The notes below the pieces were generated by a model, which worked only from the letters and a program-made list of their open reading frames with translations, ran no database searches and had not been told where the DNA came from. A stretch of 64,000 nucleotides of DNA from Thermococcus sp. M39. Lineage in GTDB: Archaea; Methanobacteriota_B; Thermococci; Thermococcales; Thermococcaceae. Below, piece by piece: positions 22,682 through 35,898 of the stretch. The DNA lies in assembly GCF_012027325.1 (NCBI RefSeq), contig NZ_SNUG01000002.1, forward strand, positions 265,211 to 329,210. Direction: 5' to 3'. The translations under genes were made by a program, and so were the position numbers. The number at the start of each line of letters is the position of its first letter. Position 1 is the first letter of the stretch.

Positions 22682-23536
22682 ATGAGGATTGTTCTTGGAA
22701 GTGGAGCTCAGCACTTAAAAAATGAGATTGAAGAAAAAAGTCAAAATTACAAGAAAGATCTCCTTGAGGTAGAGATTAAAAAGTTTCCAGATGGTGAAAA
22801 ATACGTCAGAGTGCTTGGAGAAGGAGAGGGAGCTATTGTCGTACAATCAACCTATTCCCCCCAAGACGAACATTTAATTGAGCTTCTTTTATTGGGAGAT
22901 GCACTTAGAGAAAAAGGATTCAAAAAGCTAATTGCAGTTGTCCCATATCTTGCATACTCAAGACAAGACAGAGTTACAAAAGATGGGGAACCAATAAGCA
23001 TTAGAGCTGTTATGAGAGCGATAGGCATTTACTATGATGAACTTTATGTTTTTGACCTGCACAATCCCAAGACACTAGAATTTTTCCCCAAAAAAGCAGT
23101 TAATCTTAGTCCAGCAAGGGCCATTGCTAGTTATTTCAAAGACAAACTTGGGGAGGGCATAGTTCTAGCGCCAGACAAGGGAGCTTTAGAGAGAGCAAGA
23201 GCTGTTGCCGAAATTTTAGGAGTAGAGTTTAGCCACTTTGAGAAAAAGAGAATTTCCCCAACTGAAGTTCAGATGACTCCAGTCAATATTGACGTTGAAG
23301 GAAAGAATGTGCTAATAGTTGATGACATTATAAGCACAGGCGGAACTATGATAAGGGCAGCAAACATATTGAGAAAAATGGGGGCAAAAAGGATATACGT
23401 TGCAGCTACTCATGGAGTCTTTGCTGAGGGTGCTATTGAAAGAGTTAGCAAAGCTGTCGATGAGCTAGCGGTAACAAATACTATTCCAACCCCAGTTTCA
23501 AAGATAAGTATCGTTGAGGACATATTGATGCTTTAA
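22682..23536 (+). CDS. prs: Ribose-phosphate pyrophosphokinase
   Basis: Makes PRPP from ribose 5-phosphate and ATP for nucleotide, histidine and tryptophan synthesis. Visible: [21 protein letters not shown] (ATP-binding flexible loop region), DLHNP (metal-binding), and the PRPP motif [14 protein letters not shown]. 284 residues, as in archaeal class III-like enzymes, shorter than bacterial PRS. GGAGGTGAT precedes the ATG by 4 nt. Ends just before a T-rich terminator and the rRNA promoter. Confidence 0.95.
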   Translation: MRIVLGSGAQHLKNEIEEKSQNYKKDLLEVEIKKFPDGEKYVRVLGEGEGAIVVQSTYSPQDEHLIELLLLGDALREKGFKKLIAVVPYLAYSRQDRVTKDGEPISIRAVMRAIGIYYDELYVFDLHNPKTLEFFPKKAVNLSPARAIASYFKDKLGEGIVLAPDKGALERARAVAEILGVEFSHFEKKRISPTEVQMTPVNIDVEGKNVLIVDDIISTGGTMIRAANILRKMGAKRIYVAATHGVFAEGAIERVSKAVDELAVTNTIPTPVSKISIVEDILML

Positions 23537-23573
23537 TTTTTAACATTTTTTTGCTTATTTTTTGTTTTATAAT
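23537..23573 (+). terminator. Poly-T terminator after prs
   Basis: After the prs stop come three T-runs (TTTT, TTTTTTT, TTTTTT and TTTT with few other bases) and no strong hairpin. Oligo-T tracts on the non-template strand are the known intrinsic termination signal in Thermococcus. Confidence 0.6.
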
Positions 23574-23599
23574 GCAATTATTTAACATAAATTTGGAAA

Positions 23600-23640
23600 T
23601 TCCTCGACTATATAAGTGTTTTGCAAAAATTTTTTATTGG
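23600..23640 (+). promoter_or_regulatory. rRNA operon promoter
   Basis: The TATA box CTATATAAG (23608-23616) lies in an AT-rich stretch directly upstream of an abrupt shift to GC-rich DNA. A transcription start about 25 nt downstream would fall near 23636-23640. It is the only good TATA box between prs and the 16S leader. Confidence 0.7.
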
Positions 23641-23902
23641 TGGTGTTGCAAAGTATTGGGTGGAGCCCCCGAATAAGGGGGCGCAAGCCCAGGCACAAGA
23701 CGGCGGCGTCGGGGGGACTGGGTGCAAAGCACCCAACATGAACCCCGCCCTCCAGCCATGGGCACAACCAATGCACTCCCGAGGAAAACCCCGAAATGGG
23801 GGACCCCTCGGGGGTAAGGCAGGCCCAACACCCCGACCAAACCCCGGACGGGAATTGGTACTCCCCTTTGAGGGGAGTCCCACCGGCCGTACTCCCATTT
23901 CA
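23641..23902 (+). other. Pre-16S leader with processing stem arm
   Basis: This GC-rich, non-coding leader contains several small hairpins (for example CCCCC...GGGGG at 23671-23685 and GGGTGC...GCACCC at 23721-23733). The arm 23818-23850 pairs with 25411-25443 downstream of 16S: 17 perfect base pairs (GGCAGGCCCAACACCCC with its complement), an internal loop, then an inner helix. This is the bulge-helix-bulge-type substrate that EndA cuts to release 16S. Open frames here are composition artefacts. Confidence 0.8.
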
Positions 23903-25397
<1,495 letters not shown>

Positions 25398-25410
25398 ATC
25401 GCCGGAAACC

Positions 25411-25443
25411 CGTCCGGGGGGTTTAAGGGGTGTTGGGCCTGCC
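25411..25443 (+). other. Pre-16S processing stem, 3' arm
   Basis: Complement of the leader arm at 23818-23850. The outer 17 bp are perfect (25427-25443), followed by an internal loop and an inner helix of about 12 bp with two extra G. The helix brackets 16S and is cut by the splicing endonuclease in archaea. Confidence 0.75.
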
Positions 25444-25450
25444 ATAGAGT

Positions 25451-25527
25451 GGGCCGGTAGCTCAGCCTGGGAGAGCGCCGGCTTTGCAAGCCGGAGGCCC
25501 CGGGTTCAAATCCCGGCCGGTCCACCA
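25451..25527 (+). tRNA. tRNA-Ala (UGC)
   Basis: Full cloverleaf in the 16S-23S spacer: acceptor GGGCCGG/CCGGTCC with the G3-U70 wobble pair that marks alanine tRNA, anticodon stem CCGGC/GCCGG with loop TTTGCAA (anticodon TGC at 25485-25487), T stem CCGGG/CCCGG with TTCAAAT. Discriminator A at 25524 and an encoded CCA (25525-25527). No intron. Standard for euryarchaeal rRNA operons. Confidence 0.97.
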
Positions 25528-25594
25528 CGAAGAGGTGCACATCCCGAGCAAAGCTCGGGGTGGAAGGGTCCTAGGCCCCGAACAGGGGTCACGA

Positions 25595-25621
25595 TGAGGA
25601 CCGTGCATAGGCGGATTGGCC
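25595..25621 (+). other. Pre-23S processing stem, 5' arm
   Basis: This 27-nt arm is perfectly complementary to 28704-28730 downstream of 23S. Together they make the long helix bracketing 23S that the splicing endonuclease opens. Confidence 0.8.
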
Positions 25622-25628
25622 CAAAAAA

Positions 25629-28699
<3,071 letters not shown>

Positions 28700-28703
28700 G
28701 ATA

Positions 28704-28730
28704 GGCCAATCCGCCTATGCACGGTCCTCA
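28704..28730 (+). other. Pre-23S processing stem, 3' arm
   Basis: Exact 27-nt complement of 25595-25621. It ends 5 nt before the short gap leading to the DUF2139 gene. Confidence 0.8.
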
Positions 28731-28806
28731 GTAATTGATCTTTTCTAAAAGCTTTCAATCGCAAGATTTAACTGTTGATTGTGTGCTAATTTTTGTGGTG
28801 ATCATT

Positions 28807-30282
28807 GTGATATGGGAAAAGTTACACCGTTTTCCTCCTCGTTATGGTCCCGAGTGGGGAAGTGGCGGAATTTTTGGCTTGAGATATCACAATGAAGTTC
28901 TTTATTTCACAGTGGCATTTGAAGCAGAAGCTCACTTTATACGAGACAACATCCACAGGATCTACGAATTTGAGCTTGTTGGCGAAAAACCTACTTCGGG
29001 CGGAGATACATACAATGCTGTTGAAGTCGTTGATGAATTCATTTATTTCGGCGGGTGGGTTCACGCTCCCGCAATCTATGAGGGGAAAGGAAATGGAAGA
29101 GCAACAATAAACTTCATCAACAAGTATTCTCACGTGCATGAATATGATACAGAAAATGACTCCATACGCTTAGTCTGGAAGGAATCTATCCATCATCCCA
29201 CAGACTGGGCTGGAGAGGTTAGCGATATAATATATGACCCATACAATGATAGACTGCTGTTAGCAAGAGAGGATGGGCATCAAAACTTGGGAATATATGC
29301 CCTCGATCGACGAACAGGAAAAATCGAACAACTTAATCCAGAACCAAGTTCAAAAGGAACGATTGTCCACGACACTGCATTCTTTGGCATTGGAAACAAC
29401 TTCACAGAAGGACTTAGAGAAATCCATGCCTTCGACTTAATAACGGAACAATGGGAAAAATTAAAGCTTGGAGAAAGTATTGATAGCGGGAATTACATTC
29501 ATCCCCACCTTGGAGCAATGGGAAGTGCCCATAATAGAGCGTTTGCCTTTGTGAGAGGTGGACTTTTTGTGGGAAACCCCCTTAACGACGAACCTTTTAA
29601 CTTTGTTAGACTGTTTGACTTTTACACATTCTACGCTCCCTTCAGAATCGACGCCCTTCATGTAGATGGAGGGATCCTAATAGCATATACCTCTCACCAT
29701 GACACCTTCTATAAGCCAAGAACCCCAGAAGAGATTAGATTTGCAAAATTCACTAACACAATAGTTGGACCAAGTGTCTTGGTTTACATTGCCCCACCAA
29801 TGGTCAAAATAGTTGGAGTTTTCGGTGCTAGAGTTACAAGCCTAGAGAAAGCTATGGGCAAAATACTCGTAGCAACAAATACCACTCCAAACGTTGGAGC
29901 ATTGGATGCAACACCTTTTGATACTGGAAACAGAGACATAGTGATCCTTGACGAAAAAATCCTCCAAGACAAACCTCCACGGGTTAGCTTTTCATTACCA
30001 CTAGCATTCCCCGCAATGGCTATGCAATTCGGAGCCGGCACATTTGGTGGAATTCCTCTTGATGGATACAAAGAACCACGGCTCATTCTTTATGCATCAA
30101 AAGATAATGAGCTGACAGTTTATGAGTATGATCTTTCCTTACCATTAAGTCCTGCATACACCGACAAGTTCGATATCAAAAAAGGCAAAAATATCATTGA
30201 TCTAAGCTCTTTCAGCGGCATTGTCTCATTTAAGCTTAAAGAGCAAGATTTCAAAGGGAAAGCAAGAATAGACTTAAGGTAA
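28807..30282 (+). CDS. DUF2139 protein, probably beta-propeller
   Basis: About 491 residues of a protein family known mainly from Thermococcales and other hyperthermophilic archaea, with no assigned activity. The N-terminus WEKLHRFPPRYGPEWGSGGIFGLRYH and repeated strand patterns such as YNDRLLLAREDGHQNLGIYALDRRTGKIEQLN suggest a beta-propeller. The frame is open back to 28735, but GGTGA at 28797-28801 sits exactly 5 nt before GTG 28807, so I start there. No signal peptide from this start. It follows 23S by about 80 nt; whether it has its own promoter is unclear. Confidence 0.8.
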   Translation: MIWEKLHRFPPRYGPEWGSGGIFGLRYHNEVLYFTVAFEAEAHFIRDNIHRIYEFELVGEKPTSGGDTYNAVEVVDEFIYFGGWVHAPAIYEGKGNGRATINFINKYSHVHEYDTENDSIRLVWKESIHHPTDWAGEVSDIIYDPYNDRLLLAREDGHQNLGIYALDRRTGKIEQLNPEPSSKGTIVHDTAFFGIGNNFTEGLREIHAFDLITEQWEKLKLGESIDSGNYIHPHLGAMGSAHNRAFAFVRGGLFVGNPLNDEPFNFVRLFDFYTFYAPFRIDALHVDGGILIAYTSHHDTFYKPRTPEEIRFAKFTNTIVGPSVLVYIAPPMVKIVGVFGARVTSLEKAMGKILVATNTTPNVGALDATPFDTGNRDIVILDEKILQDKPPRVSFSLPLAFPAMAMQFGAGTFGGIPLDGYKEPRLILYASKDNELTVYEYDLSLPLSPAYTDKFDIKKGKNIIDLSSFSGIVSFKLKEQDFKGKARIDLR

Positions 30283-30321
30283 TTTTTATAACCCCTCTCA
30301 TTATTTTACTTTGGTGGTCAA

Positions 30322-30795
30322 ATGAAGCTGTTGGTTTTAGATTTAGATGGCACTTTATGGGATCATGAGGATGCTTCTCAGCTTGTACCACCTTTTGAAG
30401 TTCATGAGGACACTGTGATTGATGCCTATGGCAATGAGCTTTCACTGTTCCCAGGCGTTAGAGAATTCCTAAACTGGGCAAAGGATAAGTTCATCCTAAG
30501 CATCGCAAGCTGGAATATGGAAGAACTTGTCAGACCAATTCTTGAAGCTCTTGGCATCTGGGATTACTTCATCTTCCCCAAAATTGAGAACCACCCAGAC
30601 AAGGCAAGCATGATTTCAAGAACAGTTGAACAGCTCAAGAGCATAGGGTATGAAGTTGATGAAATAATTTATATTGACGATAGGACGCTTCATATTAGAG
30701 ACATAAAGAAAGAAATTCCAAATGTTAAGTTCATTCAAATGTGGGTTGATGCAAAAAGTTTTGAAGAGCTGAAAAAAGTTTTGGAGGGTCTATGA
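30322..30795 (+). CDS. Magnesium-dependent phosphatase-1 family HAD phosphatase
   Basis: 157-residue HAD hydrolase. Motif I DLDGTLWDHEDAS (catalytic Asp pair), FPGVREFLNWAKD, motif II SIASWN, PKIENHPDKASM, and motif III with IIYIDDRTLH. This matches MDP-1, which dephosphorylates phosphotyrosine or sugars and possibly repairs glycation products in eukaryotes. The archaeal substrate is unknown. GGTGG lies 4 nt upstream of the ATG. The gene overlaps the next one by 4 nt, implying cotranscription. Confidence 0.88.
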   Translation: MKLLVLDLDGTLWDHEDASQLVPPFEVHEDTVIDAYGNELSLFPGVREFLNWAKDKFILSIASWNMEELVRPILEALGIWDYFIFPKIENHPDKASMISRTVEQLKSIGYEVDEIIYIDDRTLHIRDIKKEIPNVKFIQMWVDAKSFEELKKVLEGL

Positions 30796-31361
30796 TGGAA
30801 CTTCTGGTTGTTAAAGACAAAAGAGTTGATTATGATGGAAGCGCAATACGGAGCCACTGGGCTTATAGAAATTTTGGGATTCTTGGAAATTCCATAGTTG
30901 TGTTTAGGGGCAAGTGTAACGTTAAAGTCGAGGAGATGATTGACATTGAAGACGTGAGGGCCCAAAAGGAAATCAAAAGCGATGATATGGTTCATTACAT
31001 AATCGAGGTTTTTGACTTTCCCAACGTCCTACTTGCATCAGCATTACAAAAGCTGTTCATAGCGAAAATCTGCGAGCTCTTGTCTGAATATGGTGTGAAA
31101 ACCAAACGAAAAGGAGACGATATATACGTTGAAGGTAAAAAGCTCAGCATCTCAATAGCAACTGTTTCTCCAGTTAGCATTAAAATCCACATAGGTATAA
31201 ACGTTGAGGCCAAAGGAATACCCAAAGATGTCAATGCTGTTGGCTTAAAGGAAATTGGAATTGATGACGTCGAAGCATTTATGGAAAAAAGCGGGAAGGC
31301 TTTACAAGAAGAGTTCAATAAAGTGAAAAAAGATAGCTTAAAAGTTAGATGGGCTGAGTAA
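30795..31361 (+). CDS. DUF366 family protein
   Basis: 188 residues matching the archaeal DUF366 family: DYDGSAIRSHWAYRNFGILGNSIVVFRGKCNV, DMVHYIIEVFD, KLFIAKICELLSEYG, LSISIATVSPVSIKIHIGINV, GIPKDVNAVGLKEIGI. Function is not established. ATG 30795 directly follows the ATG used by the longest frame; GGAGG stands 7 nt upstream. Its start overlaps the phosphatase stop, so the pair is cotranscribed. Confidence 0.82.
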   Translation: MELLVVKDKRVDYDGSAIRSHWAYRNFGILGNSIVVFRGKCNVKVEEMIDIEDVRAQKEIKSDDMVHYIIEVFDFPNVLLASALQKLFIAKICELLSEYGVKTKRKGDDIYVEGKKLSISIATVSPVSIKIHIGINVEAKGIPKDVNAVGLKEIGIDDVEAFMEKSGKALQEEFNKVKKDSLKVRWAE

Positions 31362-31565
31362 TTACAAAAGCCATTTTACTAAAACTCCAACAAGAGGAAC
31401 TGCTAAGTTATCATCGAGAAACCTCTGATACTCTGCAAGTGTGAGTATCCCAGCCCAAACAACCTTTGATATAATCGAAGATTGTGGGAAAATAATCGCC
31501 ACTATTATGACCGCGGAAATTAAATAAGCAACAGCTGTCGCTGAAAATGCAAAGGAAAAATGAAA
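31362..31565 (-). pseudogene. 3' remnant of a polyprenol/dolichol (CTP) kinase-like membrane protein gene
   Basis: The minus strand reads 67 codons without a stop but without an ATG, GTG or TTG near its start, and is closed upstream by TAA. Translation begins FHFSFAFSATAVAYLIS and ends LTLAEYQRFLDDNLAVPLVGVL. The ending, an acidic residue run (TLAE) followed by DDNLAVPLV, is the C-terminal signature of SEC59/dolichol-kinase-like and diacylglycerol/polyprenol kinase proteins. The rest of such a gene (about 130 codons) is missing. I read it as a truncated relic that has lost its 5' part. The ORF is too short for ordinary gene calling. Confidence 0.5.
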
Positions 31566-31602
31566 TTAATATACTTTTCGTCTTACACTTAACATCGAGA
31601 AT

Positions 31603-32502
31603 CTAAACGCCGAAGGCATTTCTAACATTCAAAAGTGCCCAATAGAAGTCATTGGAATGAACTATAATGAAATGATCTTTTTCATTACTGAGCTCTCCTC
31701 TTGACTTTCCTTCCAGCTCTCCATAAAGCCCGACAATCTTAATTTTTGGATATGTTGTTGAAAGCTTAAGCGTTATCTTCTCTGCCTTTCCTTCTCTCCA
31801 TACTATGCCAACTTTTAAGCCAGCTTTTGTTTCCTTTCTCTTTTTTAAACTCAGTTTGAGATATGGTAGAACCTCCTTATTTACTCCACTTTGCTCCGCT
31901 TTTTCTTTTAGGTACTCTCCAACAAGTTCAAATGAATTTAAGCTCAGATTATAGCCAAAAACTGGGATACCAAGATTTTTAGCCTTCCGTCCTTTATAGG
32001 AATAAACATCAATGTTTTTCCCATTGCTCTTTGAGGCAAGGTACATACCTTTCGGCTTTTCACTAGCAAATTCCTTAAGTTTTTCGTTTATTTCTTCAAA
32101 AGTATTAATAGGCAGTGAAAAGCTGGCCCAAGTGCTCCAAATTCTTGGAGGAACTCTCACAAAGCCTAAATCCTCAAGATGATAGGTTTTAACTTCAAAC
32201 CCTAATTTCAAGAACCCTTTCTCATTTATTAGCAGTTTCAAGAGTGCTTTTTCTGGACTAATCTCAACAAAATTACCGTTCTCTTTAATTTTCTTGCCCT
32301 TTAACAGCTTATCTTTTCTGAGTTTTCTACCTGTTTTAAAAGCTGCTACAACTGGTATTGGAGTTGCAAAGTCCTTTTCTTTGTCATAGGGCACTTTAAA
32401 TCCTGCTTTTAGAAGTTCTTCTTGGATTTCCAAAGATGCAGGAAAGAACACTTGAAAACTTTCAAGCTCATAACTCCCCAGCTCTTTCCAAACCATTTTC
32501 AT
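31603..32502 (-). CDS. Hypothetical protein conserved in Thermococcales
   Basis: About 299 residues, soluble, rich in Lys and Glu, no signal peptide or membrane helix. Features are a GSYELESFQVFFPASLE N-terminus, GFVRVPPRIWSTWASF in the middle and a C-terminal HFIIVHSNDFYWALLNVRNA. I recognise no motif that gives a function. Starts possible at ATG 32502 or 32496 after AGGTG. Divergent from lysS with an AT-rich promoter gap of about 120 nt. Confidence 0.65.
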   Translation of the reverse strand: MKMVWKELGSYELESFQVFFPASLEIQEELLKAGFKVPYDKEKDFATPIPVVAAFKTGRKLRKDKLLKGKKIKENGNFVEISPEKALLKLLINEKGFLKLGFEVKTYHLEDLGFVRVPPRIWSTWASFSLPINTFEEINEKLKEFASEKPKGMYLASKSNGKNIDVYSYKGRKAKNLGIPVFGYNLSLNSFELVGEYLKEKAEQSGVNKEVLPYLKLSLKKRKETKAGLKVGIVWREGKAEKITLKLSTTYPKIKIVGLYGELEGKSRGELSNEKDHFIIVHSNDFYWALLNVRNAFGV

Positions 32503-32623
32503 CAACACCTTTAGTTTTAAATTTACTTTTTATATTCGTTATATATTCACAACTTTATAAAGTTTTCGGAGAAAGAGCCAAAGCTTAAAAACTATCTCTC
32601 ATATTTACCAGCAGGTGGTGAGA

Positions 32624-34204
32624 ATGGTTCATTGGGCAGATTATATGGCTGAAAAGATAATACGAGAGAGAGGAGACAAAGAGGAGTACGTCGTTGAAAG
32701 CGGCATAACCCCAAGCGGATACGTCCATATCGGCAATTTTAGGGAACTTTTTACTGCTTACATTGTCGGTCATGCATTAAAAGACAAAGGGAAAAAAGTT
32801 AGGCACATTCATATGTGGGATGATTATGATAGATTTAGAAAAGTTCCAAAGAATGTTCCAAGCGAATGGAAAGAATACTTGACAATGCCGGTCAGTGAAG
32901 TTCCCGATCCTTGGGGATGTCATAACAGCTATGCAGAGCATTTCATGGAGCTCTTTGAAAGTGAAGTTGAAAAACTCGGCATAGAAGTTGATTTCCTGAG
33001 AGCGAGCAAGCTTTACAAGAGTGGAGAATATGCCAACGATATAAGAAAGGCTCTTGAGAATAGAGACAAGATAGTTGCAATTCTTAACAAATTCCGCGAC
33101 ATGGCGAAACAGCCTCATTTAGAAGAGAGTTGGCAACCTGTTCAAATTTACTGTCCAAAGTGTAGAAAAGAGGCAGATTTTATCAAATGGGACGGTGAAT
33201 GGAAGATAGAATACAAGTGTCCTCACTGTGGAAGTGAAGGAGAGACAGACATAAGGGAAGGAAATGTAAAGCTGAGATGGCGTGTGGATTGGCCTATGAG
33301 ATGGGCACACTTTGGAGTCGACTTCGAGCCTGCAGGAAAAGATCACCTAGCAGCTGGTTCAAGCTTTGATACTGGAAGGGAAATTATCAAAGCAGTTTAT
33401 GGTAAAGAGCCTCCACTGACACTCATGTACGAGTTTGTTGGAATAAAAGGACAAAAAGGTAAAATGAGCGGCTCAAAGGGCAACGTAATCCTGCTCAGCG
33501 ACCTCTATGAAGTTCTTGAGCCTGGAGTGATAAGATTCCTCTATGCCAGACACAGACCAAATAAGGAGATTAAGATTGACCTCGGTTTGGGTTTGCTGAA
33601 CCTCTACGATGAATTTGACAAAGTTGAACGCATATACTTTGGTCTCGAAAAGGCAAAAAATGAAGAAGAAGAAATTGAGCTCAAGAGAACATATGAACTC
33701 TCAATGCCAAAGATTCCAGAGCGGTTAGTTGCCCAAGCACCATTTAGATTCCTTGTTGTCCTTGTGCAGATGCCTCATTTGGATGAAGATAAAATTATTG
33801 AAATCCTCAAAAAGCAAGGCCACGTCTCACAAAATCTTACAGAAGAAGACATTGAAAGAACTAAACTCAGAATTATGCTCGCAAAGAATTGGGTAAGCAA
33901 ATATGCTCCAGACACAGTGAAATTCTCAATCCTCCAAGAGCTTCCAAAAATTGAGATAAGCGAAGAGATTAAAGAAGCCCTCAGAGAAGTTGCTGAATGG
34001 CTGGAGAAGAGGGAAGAGTTCAGTGTTGATGAGCTCAACAATATAATCTTTGATGCTGCAAAGAAGCGTGACATTCCAAGCAAACAGTGGTTCAAAGTTC
34101 TCTATCAGCTGTTCATAGGAAAAGACAAAGGGCCAAGATTAGCAAGCTTTTTGGCTTCTCTTGACAGAGAATTCATAATCAGAAGGCTTAAGCTTGAAGC
34201 CTGA
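32624..34204 (+). CDS. lysS: Lysyl-tRNA synthetase, class I
   Basis: Charges tRNA-Lys. This is the unusual class I LysRS of many archaea, unrelated to the class II enzyme of most organisms. The HIGH-like motif is HIGNFRE (in [10 protein letters not shown], about 34-43), the KMSKS equivalent is KMSGS (in GKMSGSKG), and a zinc site CPKC...CPHC sits in between. 526 residues, typical. ATG 32624 lies just after AGGTGGTGA; GTG 32615 is possible. Confidence 0.97.
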   Translation: MVHWADYMAEKIIRERGDKEEYVVESGITPSGYVHIGNFRELFTAYIVGHALKDKGKKVRHIHMWDDYDRFRKVPKNVPSEWKEYLTMPVSEVPDPWGCHNSYAEHFMELFESEVEKLGIEVDFLRASKLYKSGEYANDIRKALENRDKIVAILNKFRDMAKQPHLEESWQPVQIYCPKCRKEADFIKWDGEWKIEYKCPHCGSEGETDIREGNVKLRWRVDWPMRWAHFGVDFEPAGKDHLAAGSSFDTGREIIKAVYGKEPPLTLMYEFVGIKGQKGKMSGSKGNVILLSDLYEVLEPGVIRFLYARHRPNKEIKIDLGLGLLNLYDEFDKVERIYFGLEKAKNEEEEIELKRTYELSMPKIPERLVAQAPFRFLVVLVQMPHLDEDKIIEILKKQGHVSQNLTEEDIERTKLRIMLAKNWVSKYAPDTVKFSILQELPKIEISEEIKEALREVAEWLEKREEFSVDELNNIIFDAAKKRDIPSKQWFKVLYQLFIGKDKGPRLASFLASLDREFIIRRLKLEA

Positions 34205-34206
34205 TT

Positions 34207-34899
34207 CTATCTCTTTTTTGGTTTATACACTTGGAGATAAGAGTACTCGCCAATTTTTAAACTTTCTACTTGAATGAAGTATAATTTTGCCAATAGCTCA
34301 ATTGCAGTTTTTCCCCAAATGTTAAACTTAACCCTGAAGTAATCATTAGGGCCTTGATATTCAAGAATGACGAATTTTTCATCTTTATCAACCAGCACTT
34401 TGCTAATCCAGTATTCCTCCCCAACTATATTACTCGATTTTAACATCGGAAGCATTTCCCTTAAGTCATTAAAGTGCAGTATGAACAATCCATCCTTACT
34501 CAAAACCCTACAAATCTCTTTAAAAACTTGGTTCAGCTCTGAAGGCGTAAAATGAACAACATTATCTCCAACAAACAAAACATAATCAAAAGAATGATCT
34601 TTGAAAGGTAACTTCTTTGCATCAGCTTGCACAAAGACAACATTAGAGCCTCTTTCTTTTTTATATTCCCGAGCTTTTTTAAGCATATCTTCATCTATAT
34701 CTACACCAATAACTTCGAATCCATAATCTTCCAGTAAAAATGAAAACCCCCCAGCACCACATGCAAGGTCAAGAACCTTCCCTTTGTTAGCTAAAAACCT
34801 CATTAAATATGGTTCGAGTTCTTCAATTCTTTTCTTGTATTCCGGGGAATTGATATCCGAGTAAACCTTGAAAACTTGGTAGTATTTTCTAAAGCTCAT
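34207..34899 (-). CDS. Class I SAM-dependent methyltransferase
   Basis: 230 residues. SAM-binding motif I VLDLACGAGGFSFLL, motif II EVIGVDIDEDML, then VVFVQADAKKLPFKDHSFDYVLFVGD, as in UbiE/Methyltransf_11 enzymes. Substrate unknown. The stop is 2 nt from the convergent lysS stop. The start region lacks an evident ribosome-binding site, suggesting a leaderless message from a promoter near 34920. Confidence 0.85.
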   Translation of the reverse strand: MSFRKYYQVFKVYSDINSPEYKKRIEELEPYLMRFLANKGKVLDLACGAGGFSFLLEDYGFEVIGVDIDEDMLKKAREYKKERGSNVVFVQADAKKLPFKDHSFDYVLFVGDNVVHFTPSELNQVFKEICRVLSKDGLFILHFNDLREMLPMLKSSNIVGEEYWISKVLVDKDEKFVILEYQGPNDYFRVKFNIWGKTAIELLAKLYFIQVESLKIGEYSYLQVYKPKKR

Positions 34900-35180
34900 G
34901 TTATTAAATTTGGCACGAATCCTTAAATATCTAACCTTTTATCCAAATTCAATAGAGATTAATGGAACAATAGGATTAACCACAAACGAAGTCCAAAGAA
35001 GCCGCTGAAAGGAAGTCTATACTCCCCAATGGAATTGTAAATAGAATGTATGAAAACATTGTTGAGACATCAAAATCTCGATTATGTTTTAATTAAGGAG
35101 AAGGAAAAGCTTAAGATTTTCGAAAAACTCCACGTTTAGGCTTACATTAGCTTTTTAACCTCTTCTTGTAAATTTTTTAT
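34900..35180. other. Gene-poor gap with degraded-looking short frames
   Basis: This 280-nt stretch holds no complete gene. One short frame (35050-35139, plus strand, 29 codons) reads MKTLLRHQNLDYVLIKEKEKLKIFEKLHV-like sequence and an upstream one (about 34945-34993) reads GTIGLTTNEVQ before a stop. They could be residues of a decayed gene, but I recognise neither. Base composition is AT-rich, and the promoter of the iorB-like gene probably lies near 35150-35180. Confidence 0.3.
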
Positions 35181-35190
35181 GGTGATGCTA

Positions 35191-35772
35191 ATGGAATTCA
35201 ATCTTATCATAGCTGGTGTTGGAGGTCAGGGAGGATTAACTCTTTCAAGGATAATTGGAAGTGCCGCAATGCATGAAGGATATAGAGTTAGAATAGGAGA
35301 AACACTTGGCATGAGCCAGCGTTATGGGAGCGTTCTCTCATATCTGCGCTTTGGTGAAGATGTTTATTCTCCTCTTATTGAAGAAGGCGAAGCTGATTTA
35401 ATGCTAGCTTTGGAGCCGGCAGAAGCTTTAAGAAATGCACGCTTCTTAAGCAAAAAGAGCTATGCTATTGTCAATGCATATCCGATACACACAGCAACTA
35501 CACTTGTAGGAAAAGAGAGATACCCAGATTTAGGTGAAATAAAAGAAGCGCTCTCAAAGATTTGTCCAACTGACATGTTCAACTTCCAAGAGGTGGCTGA
35601 TAAAATAAATCCAAGGACTCTAGGGGTTGTGATGCTCGGTTATGCTTATGGGAAAGGCCTTATTCCTCTCAAGAAAGAAAGCTTAAAGGAAGGAATAAAA
35701 GAGACACTCAAAGAAAAACTTTGGGATATCAACTTTAGGGCTCTTGAAGAAGGCATAAACTTGGCCCGCTGA
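35191..35772 (+). CDS. iorB: Indolepyruvate:ferredoxin oxidoreductase beta subunit-like protein
   Basis: 193 residues of the gamma/beta-type 2-oxoacid:acceptor oxidoreductase domain: AGVGGQGGLTLSRIIG, GETLGMSQRYGSVLSYLRFG, LMLALEPAEALRNARF. IorB works with IorA to oxidise aryl pyruvates with ferredoxin. No alpha subunit lies in the window, so the partner is elsewhere or this is a second, orphan IorB paralogue. ATG 35191 is 5 nt after GGTGA; two earlier codons in frame are less likely. Confidence 0.8.
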   Translation: MEFNLIIAGVGGQGGLTLSRIIGSAAMHEGYRVRIGETLGMSQRYGSVLSYLRFGEDVYSPLIEEGEADLMLALEPAEALRNARFLSKKSYAIVNAYPIHTATTLVGKERYPDLGEIKEALSKICPTDMFNFQEVADKINPRTLGVVMLGYAYGKGLIPLKKESLKEGIKETLKEKLWDINFRALEEGINLAR

Positions 35773-35783
35773 TTTTGCTCTTC

Positions 35784-35880
35784 TCACAATCTTTATATAT
35801 GATACTCAATCTATATAGACACTGACTGCCAATAATCTCAATATTGATGAGTATTGTGAAGATATTTATAAAACGAGGGT
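35784..35880 (+). promoter_or_regulatory. Upstream region of the AbrB-PhoU gene with paired inverted arms
   Basis: TCACAAT (35784-35790) and ATTGTGA (35853-35859) are inverted copies 62 nt apart. ATACTCAAT (35802-35810) is similarly mirrored by ATTGATGAGTAT (35843-35854) with 3 extra bases. A TATA-like TTTATAAAAC follows at about 35865-35874. The spacing suits a loop or paired operator controlling the next gene, but no known Thermococcales consensus is matched. Confidence 0.35.
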
Positions 35881-35898
35881 ATTCTTAGGGTGGTAGAG

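Noticed and set aside
28731-28800. 5S rRNA after 23S
   Set aside because: No 5S-like sequence follows; Thermococcales usually carry 5S elsewhere.
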